From an uncultured Saprospiraceae bacterium (GTDB lineage Bacteria; Bacteroidota; Bacteroidia; Chitinophagales; Saprospiraceae): 11,739 nucleotides of DNA. Location: contig CAKZUM010000706.1 in assembly GCA_937921525.1 (NCBI GenBank), positions 1-11,739 of the forward strand, written 5' to 3'. The stretch's first letter is position 1; each line of letters begins with the position of its first letter. The notes under the pieces were generated by a model that was not told the DNA's origin, made no database searches, and was given only the letters and a program-made list of their open reading frames with translations. A program made the position numbers and the translations under genes. Below, piece after piece: positions 6,324-11,739 of the stretch.

Positions 6324-6767
6324 CTACAAAAACGTTTTACAGTTCCACCATTCTTTTTCAATAGTTGCATTATTCTTCTCGTAGAATTTAACAGCAGGCG
6401 TATTCCAATCTAAGACCTGCCATTTGACCAATCGACAGCCCCTATCTCTTCCCTCTTGTAAGACTGCATCAAACAATAGTTGGCCGATTCCTTTTTGTCG
6501 ATATTCTTCAAAAACCACAAAGTCTTCTAAATATAACATTCGGCCTTTCCAAGTAGAATAAGTCATGTAATATAGTGCCATTCCGATTACCTTCCCTTCT
6601 ATAGTAGCCACATGCGCCTGAAAAATACCTGCCTCAAAATCATTCAAGTAATCTTCTACGGTTGCCGTAACAGCTTCAGGTTCTTTCTCGTAAATAGCTA
6701 GTGCTTCTACTAAGCTGTAGATAGCTGGTACATCTTTGATCGTTGCTTTTCGTAAGTTAACGTTCAT
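6324..6767 (-). CDS. GNAT family N-acetyltransferase, SSAT-like
   Basis: From the ATG at 6767 the product is 147 residues, a normal length for a single GNAT domain, and begins MNVNLRKATIKDVPAI. The frame extends to a TTG at 6794, but the ATG is preferred: it has a purine-rich AAAAAGA directly upstream, and the family usually begins at this strand. Key blocks are IYEKEPEAVTAT, the central MLYLEDFVVFEEYR, the acetyl-CoA loop RQKGIGQLL (RxxGxG) and WQVLDWNTPAVKFYEK. This set matches the spermidine/spermine (diamine) N-acetyltransferase-like branch, whose members acetylate polyamines or thialysine. The substrate here is not proven. The gene is divergent from pfkA with 49 bases between the starts and converges on the lamin-tail gene. 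Confidence 0.88.
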   Translation of the reverse strand: MNVNLRKATIKDVPAIYSLVEALAIYEKEPEAVTATVEDYLNDFEAGIFQAHVATIEGKVIGMALYYMTYSTWKGRMLYLEDFVVFEEYRQKGIGQLLFDAVLQEGRDRGCRLVKWQVLDWNTPAVKFYEKNNATIEKEWWNCKTFL

Positions 6768-6773
6768 TCTTTT

Positions 6774-6781
6774 TACTTTTG
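6774..6781 (+). promoter_or_regulatory. Possible -7 promoter element of pfkA
   Basis: TACTTTTG matches the Bacteroidota -7 box TAnnTTTG exactly and lies 35 bases before the pfkA ATG. It falls between the two possible GNAT starts (6767 and 6794), which would favour the shorter GNAT protein. No well-spaced -33 box is present, so confidence is limited. Confidence 0.4.
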
Positions 6782-6816
6782 CGTTTTGTTTCAAATAAAA
6801 AAAATCTATTCTTTAT

Positions 6817-7911
6817 ATGAAAAAATTATTAGTTCTTACAGGAGGAGGCGATTGCCCGGGGTTAAATGCTGTCATTAGAGGAATTGTAAAAGCGGCAAGA
6901 TACGAAGGAAAATGGGAAGTTTATGGAAGTATGGAAGCCTTTAACGGGGTATTTAAAGATCCTGTGGATATTGTGAAGTTAACCAAAAAGAAAGTGGGAG
7001 GTATACATGTCAAAGGAGGAACCATTCTTAAGACTACTAATAGAGGAAATCCATTTAAATTTCCAGTTCAACAAGAAGATGGTACATGGAAAACCATAGA
7101 TCGTTCTCAAGAGTTGGTTGATAAAATTAAAAGATTAGGCTTTGATGCTGTTGTGAATATCGGAGGAGATGGTAGTCAAGCAATCTCTCAGACCTTATTT
7201 GAAAAGGGACTCAATATAGTAGGCGTACCTAAGACGATTGATAATGACTTACATGCCACCGATTTGACCTTTGGCTTTACTACTGCTGTGCAGACAGCCA
7301 CCGATAGTTTTGATAGATTAGTCACCACCGCAGAAAGTCACCATCGGGTGATGATCATGGAGGTAATGGGTAGAGATGCGGGTTGGATTGCTTTGCACAC
7401 GGCTATCGCTGGTGGGGCAGAAGTGTGTCTGATACCAGAAATACCTTGTAAATTGGAGAATATTTTAAAAAGAATTAGAAAGCGGTACAGAAAAGGAAAA
7501 GGCTTCTGTAATATCGTTGTTTCTGAAGGTGCTAAAATTGAAGGAGGAGGGGTCATTACAGTCTACAAAAAAGAAGAAGGGGAAGAACATATTAAATTAG
7601 GCGGTGTTGGTAATTACTTAAGAGCAGAATTAGAAAAAGCAGGCTGTGAACCTCAAATTAGAACAACTATATTAGGGCATACACAGCGTGGTGGAACGCC
7701 AGTCGCTTTTGATCGGGTGCTAGCATCCTCTATGGGTATCAAAGCCTTTGAATTAGTAGAGGAAGGTAAATTTGGGGAGATGGTTGCATTTCAAAATCAT
7801 GAACTGGTTTCCGTACCGATCAAAGAAGCTATTAGTAAGTACGATGTGGTAGACAAAAATCATTACTTGATTAATACGGCTCGAAAACTAGGAATCTCTT
7901 TTGGCGACTAG
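6817..7911 (+). CDS. pfkA: 6-phosphofructokinase, group III (mixed-substrate type)
   Basis: This cytoplasmic enzyme phosphorylates fructose 6-phosphate to fructose 1,6-bisphosphate, the committing step of glycolysis. The 364 residues start with the phosphate loop TGGGDCPGLNAVIRG (8-22). They carry NIGGDGS (114-120), VPKTIDNDL (137-145) with the catalytic base Asp142, MGRDAGW (184-190) and LGHTQRGGTP near residue 290. Gly119 is what ATP-dependent enzymes have at E. coli position 104. Lys139 replaces the Gly at E. coli position 124, as in pyrophosphate-dependent enzymes. This combination fits the group III or 'mixed-substrate' clade, in which the phosphate donor cannot be read safely from sequence. 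The ATG at 6817 follows A/T-rich DNA and a possible TACTTTTG promoter box. It appears monocistronic. Confidence 0.95.
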   Translation: MKKLLVLTGGGDCPGLNAVIRGIVKAARYEGKWEVYGSMEAFNGVFKDPVDIVKLTKKKVGGIHVKGGTILKTTNRGNPFKFPVQQEDGTWKTIDRSQELVDKIKRLGFDAVVNIGGDGSQAISQTLFEKGLNIVGVPKTIDNDLHATDLTFGFTTAVQTATDSFDRLVTTAESHHRVMIMEVMGRDAGWIALHTAIAGGAEVCLIPEIPCKLENILKRIRKRYRKGKGFCNIVVSEGAKIEGGGVITVYKKEEGEEHIKLGGVGNYLRAELEKAGCEPQIRTTILGHTQRGGTPVAFDRVLASSMGIKAFELVEEGKFGEMVAFQNHELVSVPIKEAISKYDVVDKNHYLINTARKLGISFGD

Positions 7912-8037
7912 TTTTTTAGGGTGTATATCTTTTGACATTTTATTAAAAATTAAATACTTAATATTTATATAACTTATAAGTCCACAATAAAATTAATTCC
8001 TGCTAGTTTTCTTCTTACCTTTAATAATTCTAGATAA

Positions 8038-8081
8038 CTCCAGCAACTTACTTGTGTGTTTCCTCAAGTAAATTGCTGGAG
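8038..8081. terminator. Strong hairpin between pfkA and the TPR gene
   Basis: CTCCAGCAACTTACTTG (8038-8054) and CAAGTAAATTGCTGGAG (8065-8081) pair at 16 of 17 positions with a 10-nt loop. A T-rich stretch follows (8087-8100). This suits an intrinsic terminator for pfkA, although it starts 127 bases after the pfkA stop and ends only 24 bases before the next ATG. It may therefore instead be a leader structure of the downstream gene or a dispersed repeat. Confidence 0.5.
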
Positions 8082-8105
8082 CTACATTTTCTATAATTTT
8101 TCAAA

Positions 8106-9854
8106 ATGGCCAGTACCCTAAATATCAATTATCAAGCACTAAAGAATCTTATCAGTAATGATAAGACAGAAGAAGTATTGGCTATTTTAGAAAAAGAGTT
8201 ACAATCCAAACCAGCCTACACAGATTATCTAAATGAAGTAGTTATACTATCTGGTAATTTAACAAAAATAGATAGTGCTAGGCGGATCGACACCTTAAGT
8301 CTACAAGAGTACACAATAAAGACCAATCGAATTAATACCGCACTTTTAGATTTATTAGATGATTTAAAAGAAGGCAAAACACTCAACCCTAGCACAGCGA
8401 GTAAACCATCCACTCCCTATTGGAAAACGATCCCTTTTGTAATCGGAATGACGGTTGTTGCAAGTATAATTGGAGCTGCTACTTATTACTTTTTAACAAA
8501 AGAAAATACACCGCCTACTACACCATCGCCTAGTGCGTGGAACTGTCCTACTTTTGACGACCGTGTATTTGAAGTATTAGTACTGCCTTTCCATGATGAT
8601 CTCCCCGAAGGAAGAACAGCGCCTCACAAACAGATTGTCAAACGCTTAAATGAATATTGTCAAGAAGAAAATATAGCTGCACAAGTAGGAAGAATACAAC
8701 CTGACGGAACGATTAAAGCTATCTCAGACGAAAGTGAAGCTAGAAATTATACGACCAAATGTCAGCCAGATATGCTGGTATGGGGATTAGCCAATTTTCT
8801 AGAAGGCAATACTGCCATTACTACTAGCTATTCTATTTTAAATAAAACGGGCTTGGGTCGGATTTCTGATTTTAGTCCTGAGGGCACGCTAGATACTTTA
8901 CTACAAGCTGCCTACTTTTCATCTACCTTCAAAGGAGCTACATTTCAAATAGAGGCAGTCTTAAAAAAATTATTGAAGACTATGGTGGCTTTTAATCAAG
9001 GTGACTATTCTAAGGTAGTCGCCAAATCTGCTATAAGTGGAAGCGGTCCCTTAGCACCTACCACCTTGGACTTGTCCAAAGAAAGTATGTATTTAGCTTA
9101 TGTAAAAGCGGAAAGTCATTTGCGTTTAAGAGAAACAGATGACGCAATCGATGAATATACAAAAGTCCTAGAAGTAGCACCAACAGAAGTATTGGCATTG
9201 AATAATCGAGCGCATCTGAATTTTAAAAAAAGACGTTATGATAAAGCACTAGTAGATTTTAATACTATAGAAACACTAGGCAAAGCAGACTATGAAATTT
9301 ATTATAAAAAAGCAGAAATTCATGAGTCTTTAGGAAATTTGGGCGCTGCAAAAAAAGATTTTGCTAAGGCCAAATCAATGAGTCCACCTCAGATGAAAAA
9401 AACGATTAACACGAAGGAAAAACAGGTGGAGAAGAAAATTAAAATCAAGGAAAGAAAAATTACTCCAGAGGTAAATCCCATTCCTGTAGATCCTGACGCA
9501 GTAAGTGAAAATACTAGTTCTGCCTTTGTTAATCAAACAACAAAGGATATACAACTAAGCAAAGTATTAGATCAAGTAGAACTAAAGAATGCTATCGGTA
9601 AAGTTAAAGATGCTGCCCTGGCAAGTATCGAAGTGTTATCTGAAAATCCAAATAATGAAAGGGCTCTAAGGGCTTTGATTAACTCAAAATTTTTTCAAAA
9701 TAGTACCATCACTTTAAAAGAATTGCAAGAAATACCGCAATTAGAAAACATCACTCTTGAACAGTTGAAAAGTTTTAAAAGCCCTATTTGTAATAGTATT
9801 ATTCAGAATGAACGGCTGGATCAAAATAAGAAAAGTAGAAAAAGAAAAAAATAA
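8106..9854 (+). CDS. Membrane-anchored protein with effector-associated-like domain and TPRs
   Basis: Residues about 8-90 form a small helical domain: LKNLISNDKTEEVLAILEKEL, YLNEVVILSGN, then RIDTLSLQEYTIKTNRINTALLDLLDDL. This pattern strongly resembles effector-associated domains (EAD11-like, from memory), adaptor modules that link sensors to effectors in bacterial conflict systems. A Pro/Ser/Thr linker leads to one TM segment (about 109-130). Residues about 150-250 form an alpha/beta domain (VFEVLVLPFHDDL, PDMLVWGLANF) like TolB-N/FlgO-type domains. TPR units follow (about 327-358, 361-393, 394-427), then a Lys-rich coil (about 429-452) and a basic end (KKSRKRKK). The positive-inside rule places the N-terminal domain in the cytoplasm. 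The ATG at 8106 follows a strong hairpin. No effector with a matching domain is in the window, so a signalling role is inference. Confidence 0.75.
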   Translation: MASTLNINYQALKNLISNDKTEEVLAILEKELQSKPAYTDYLNEVVILSGNLTKIDSARRIDTLSLQEYTIKTNRINTALLDLLDDLKEGKTLNPSTASKPSTPYWKTIPFVIGMTVVASIIGAATYYFLTKENTPPTTPSPSAWNCPTFDDRVFEVLVLPFHDDLPEGRTAPHKQIVKRLNEYCQEENIAAQVGRIQPDGTIKAISDESEARNYTTKCQPDMLVWGLANFLEGNTAITTSYSILNKTGLGRISDFSPEGTLDTLLQAAYFSSTFKGATFQIEAVLKKLLKTMVAFNQGDYSKVVAKSAISGSGPLAPTTLDLSKESMYLAYVKAESHLRLRETDDAIDEYTKVLEVAPTEVLALNNRAHLNFKKRRYDKALVDFNTIETLGKADYEIYYKKAEIHESLGNLGAAKKDFAKAKSMSPPQMKKTINTKEKQVEKKIKIKERKITPEVNPIPVDPDAVSENTSSAFVNQTTKDIQLSKVLDQVELKNAIGKVKDAALASIEVLSENPNNERALRALINSKFFQNSTITLKELQEIPQLENITLEQLKSFKSPICNSIIQNERLDQNKKSRKRKK

Positions 9855-9857
9855 CCT

Positions 9858-9906
9858 ACCCATTCTGACTTGTTCTTTTTTTATCTCTAAGACTTGTCAG
9901 ATGGGT
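9858..9906. terminator. Inverted repeat after the TPR gene
   Basis: ACCCATTCTGAC (9858-9869) pairs with GTCAGATGGGT (9896-9906), leaving one bulged T and a 26-nt loop. It begins 4 bases after the stop of the TPR gene, so it could act in termination or 3'-end stability. GACTTGT is also directly repeated (9867-9873 and 9891-9897). The T-rich tract is in the loop rather than after the stem, so it is not a classical intrinsic terminator. Confidence 0.4.
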
Positions 9907-9967
9907 CGAACTTAGAGCTTGTCTAAATTTCTACTTCCTGATAACCAATATCTTAGGAACTTGAGTT

Positions 9968-9989
9968 TATTGACCGCAAAATAGCATCA
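9968..9989 (+). repeat. Left terminal inverted repeat of the IS
   Basis: The sequence runs TATTGACCGCAAAATAGC and then ATCA. It is the reverse complement of 11718-11739 except at position 10 (C here, T in the matching strand there). It lies 3 bases beyond the transposase stop codon. Confidence 0.85.
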
Positions 9990-9992
9990 ATA

Positions 9993-10874
9993 TTAATTAT
10001 TACTTGTTTGACACCAAAGTTCTTTGATATTCTGGAGTGTTTTGTTTAGCCTAATTTTAGTAGGTGTGTTCTTTGCCCGCAGTTGACTTTTGCTCAATTG
10101 TTTTTGTTTCTGTTGCTTTAATTTCTGTTGATCTGTATTCCTAATCAACTCAATTAAATCCTGTTCAGAATTATTGGAGTAGGTATAAGCTAAAAGAAAT
10201 GGAGCTTGCTCACCATGAATTTTTAAATATTTAGCCGTACTCTTTTGTCCTGTAATTCGACGATATTGTTTTTTGATTTGACTATGAGATAATTCCATAC
10301 GATTATTATCATTTGGCAAATAGCTATATTCATAACAAGTAAATAAACGCATTTTCCAATTGTCGTAAATGAGTTGAAAGTGTCTCAAATATCCTCTCAT
10401 CTGGGAGGAGTGCGATTTATATTTTTGCTGACTTTGGCATAATAAAATTTCTACTTGTTGCTGTATTTGTTGAGCAGTAAACTGCTCTTTATGTTGTTGA
10501 GTAAGTCGAATATTTTTTTCGTTTTTCACCCCATATAATAAATCCGTTAACTGGTTCAAAATTATTTGTCCTTGTTTTAGTGCTTGATAAGTTATTTGTA
10601 GCTCAGCCAAACTATTACTTAAACTCTTTTGTAATTGCTCTAGCACACAATGGTCTTTACTCTGGCGTAATAGATTCGTCAATTCAAGAATTTGTTCCAT
10701 GCTTTCATATAGTTCTACTCCTTTAAAGCGGTACTTATGGCTCATAGAACTATTTAGCCAATTGCGAATAGTCGTACATAAAGTTTGTAGCTGTTCTTTT
10801 TCAACAACTGTGAGTTCATCTGCTTCATAACTCCTGTCAATAGTACGTTCTATTGGCTTGATTTTACCGAATTT
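9993..10874 (-). CDS. Transposase, C-terminal part (reached by -1 frameshift)
   Basis: This frame is open from 10886, just after a TAA at 10887-10889, to TAA at 9993-9995. The part after the frameshift (10874 down) encodes 293 residues; an internal ATG at 10745 would give only 250. The stretch above that ATG is clearly coding: KFGKIKPIERTIDRSYEADE continues the transposase homology that breaks off in the first frame. A long Gln-rich helical region follows (a helical insertion, as in MULE/IS256 enzymes). Then comes LPNDNNRMELSHSQIKKQYR followed by RITGQK, the usual place of the catalytic Glu (E151 of the short form, about residue 463 of the joined protein). The tail is Lys/Gln rich. On its own this part lacks the two catalytic Asp and should be inactive. 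Confidence 0.8.
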   Translation of the reverse strand, partial: KFGKIKPIERTIDRSYEADELTVVEKEQLQTLCTTIRNWLNSSMSHKYRFKGVELYESMEQILELTNLLRQSKDHCVLEQLQKSLSNSLAELQITYQALKQGQIILNQLTDLLYGVKNEKNIRLTQQHKEQFTAQQIQQQVEILLCQSQQKYKSHSSQMRGYLRHFQLIYDNWKMRLFTCYEYSYLPNDNNRMELSHSQIKKQYRRITGQKSTAKYLKIHGEQAPFLLAYTYSNNSEQDLIELIRNTDQQKLKQQKQKQLSKSQLRAKNTPTKIRLNKTLQNIKELWCQTSNN

Positions 10875-11680
10875 TTTTTTATAGCTTTACCTAGCTGAGT
10901 GTCTTCTTTAGTTAAAGGCTTTTTCATAGCTGCTAAAAAATGAGACTGACAATGCTGAAAAGGTACTCCTTTAAATACTTCTTGTACCGCCTTACCAATT
11001 GACAATTCTTTATCTGCTATCCATCCTAGTACTGCTAAGGATGCTTGCTGTAAGGTTTGCTGTAAGGGAAGTAGAATTTCATTTTTTAAATGTTCTGCGT
11101 CTGTATAAGTGGCATAATGGGCAAATAATATTTTCCCACTTATTACTTCTCGAACGATATATAAAATACTATGTCCTTTTTCTGGCTCGACTCCATCTAT
11201 TGATAAGATTAAGCCAGATTGATCAGAAAAATATTCTTGTAGATGTACTGCATTTTTTCCACTCAGTTCAATGCATAAACTGATCTGATTCATTATATTC
11301 TCTACATGGCGTTCGCCTATCTCTATATGAGCATAACCTCGCCTTAGTTCTTGATGTATCTCAGGTATAGTTTGCCGTTTTGCTAAACGCATATGTCCAA
11401 TCAAACCATATACATCTATCCCATAGCTAGAACCAAAAACAATCTGGTGTTGATAGGCTAGCGGTTTTAAATTCGCCTTATGATTGCTACACGTTTTATT
11501 GACGCAACGTCGTATTTGGATAGCTACTTTTGTTTTTTCTTGTAAACTAATCAATTGACGTTGAGTCGTACCGATACACTCCAGTTTACTACCACATAAT
11601 ATGCAACTAGTTTTTGAGGGATGTCTATAGTGGACTTTATTTGTAGCAGGTTGTTTTGATTTATAATTTGACTTTGCCAT
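10850..11680 (-). CDS. Transposase, N-terminal part with zinc finger and two catalytic Asp
   Basis: The 276 residues open with a basic tail and a zinc-binding region (CILCG, Cys26/Cys29, with CVNKTC, Cys59/Cys64). A helical DNA-binding region follows (about 85-140: YGIDVYGLIGHMR and TIPEIHQEL). The first half of the DDE core comes next: LSIDGVEPEKGHSILYIVRE with Asp162, GWIADKELSIGKAV with Asp223, and FQHCQSHFLAAMKKPL with the C(2)H motif (Cys244, His247) of IS256/Mutator-type enzymes. Homology stops at residue 269, where the frame enters an A9 run and then adds seven unrelated residues before TAG at 10850. The catalytic Glu is missing here and lies in the other frame. ATG at 11680 is inside a hairpin. 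This part alone could act as a regulator or inhibitor, as in other frameshifted IS (inference). Confidence 0.85.
   Translation of the reverse strand: MAKSNYKSKQPATNKVHYRHPSKTSCILCGSKLECIGTTQRQLISLQEKTKVAIQIRRCVNKTCSNHKANLKPLAYQHQIVFGSSYGIDVYGLIGHMRLAKRQTIPEIHQELRRGYAHIEIGERHVENIMNQISLCIELSGKNAVHLQEYFSDQSGLILSIDGVEPEKGHSILYIVREVISGKILFAHYATYTDAEHLKNEILLPLQQTLQQASLAVLGWIADKELSIGKAVQEVFKGVPFQHCQSHFLAAMKKPLTKEDTQLGKAIKKNSVKSSQ
10872..10880 (-). promoter_or_regulatory. A9 slippery run, probable -1 frameshift or slippage site
   Basis: On the minus strand the codons read gct ata aaa aaa aat, giving an A-AAA-AAA heptamer in the zero frame inside a run of nine A. A -1 slip moves reading to aaa ttc ggt aaa, which continues the transposase. 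Joined length is 269 + 293 = 562 residues. Homopolymers of this length also promote RNA polymerase slippage, an alternative route. A simple one-base deletion (or sequencing error) in A10 would look the same. Confidence 0.65.
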
Positions 11681-11699
11681 TACTATTTTTTGGCAAAGT
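11671..11699 (-). promoter_or_regulatory. Hairpin covering the transposase start codon
   Basis: ACTTTGCCA (11671-11679) and TGGCAAAGT (11691-11699) are perfect reverse complements with an 11-nt loop. In a minus-strand transcript entering from outside, the U and G of the start AUG (11680-11678) and the next codons lie in the stem. This would hide the start in read-through RNA, as in several IS elements. Confidence 0.6.
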
Positions 11700-11717
11700 T
11701 CGGGTTTTTATAATTAA

Positions 11718-11739
11718 TGATGCTATTTTACGGTCAATA
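11718..11739 (-). repeat. Right terminal inverted repeat of the IS
   Basis: Read on the minus strand it begins TATTGACCGTAAAATAGC and matches 9968-9989 at 21 of 22 positions. It ends on the final base of the window, so any further extension and the target-site duplication cannot be seen. Confidence 0.85.

Larger units (their letters stand above)
9968..11739 (-). mobile_element. Insertion sequence with frameshifted MULE/IS256-like transposase
   Basis: Terminal inverted repeats at 9968-9989 and 11718-11739 bound two overlapping minus-strand frames that together encode one transposase. The element is about 1,772 bp if the right end is the last base of the window. The left end is only 3 bases from the transposase stop, and the right end is 37 bases before its start, so the element is compact with no passenger gene. 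The right repeat reaches the window edge, so no target-site duplication can be tested and the outer limits could extend by a few bases. The D-D-CxxH-E pattern points to the IS256/Mutator superfamily; I cannot place it in a named IS family. Confidence 0.85.

Noticed and set aside
10745..10850. Apparent non-coding gap between two independent transposase-like genes
   Set aside because: The second frame is open through the gap up to 10886 and continues the transposase sequence, so the two frames belong to one enzyme.
10999..11283. Plus-strand frame within the insertion sequence
   Set aside because: It lies antisense to the conserved DDE core and has no features of its own.
8106..11680. A defence island formed by the effector-associated-like gene and the IS
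   Set aside because: The IS carries only its transposase and no effector, nuclease or NTPase partner is present, so the proximity is not evidence of a joint system.

Overview
The window reads as a low-GC member of the Bacteroidota, most likely Saprospiria/Saprospiraceae (lineage is inference). The reasons are A/T-rich translation starts without a Shine-Dalgarno sequence, two close matches to the Bacteroidota -7 box TAnnTTTG, families typical of the phylum (DUF6503-like protein, DUF547 lipoprotein, lamin-tail plus FlgD-like secreted protein, effector-associated domain), and intergenic gaps rich in palindromes.

Layout. Positions 2-82 are the 3' end of a gene entering from the left, possibly the end of a PDZ domain. 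A hairpin-rich gap follows to 468. A secreted DUF6503-like protein (469-1302, +) converges with a DUF547 lipoprotein carrying a long LEA-like helical stalk (1437-2675, -). The gap between them holds a 17-bp-arm palindrome and a 22-nt tandem repeat. Next come a two-TM/TPR-like protein (3010-3618, +), a 136-bp repeat element, a thioredoxin-fold PRX-like protein (3878-4438, +) with competing hairpins just upstream, and a secreted lamin-tail protein (4606-6306, +). A GNAT acetyltransferase (6324-6767, -) is divergent from a 6-phosphofructokinase (6817-7911, +). A membrane-anchored protein with an N-terminal effector-associated-like domain and TPRs (8106-9854, +) follows. The window ends in an insertion sequence (9968-11739).

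The chromosomal genes look like unrelated single-gene units: directions alternate, gaps are large, and no operon is convincing. The insertion sequence is the clearest unusual item. Its transposase is split into two frames that join exactly at an A9 run containing an A-AAA-AAA slippery heptamer. The first two catalytic Asp lie in the first frame and the likely catalytic Glu in the second, so a -1 frameshift or transcriptional slippage would be needed to make a complete enzyme of about 562 residues. The 22-bp terminal inverted repeats match with one mismatch, the right one ends on the last base of the window, and a hairpin covers the transposase start codon.

Other points worth attention are the effector-associated-like/TM/TPR protein, which could belong to a conflict-signalling network whose partners are not in this window, and a family of mosaic palindromic intergenic repeats sharing short modules. 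No tRNA, rRNA, CRISPR array or complete multi-gene defence system is visible.
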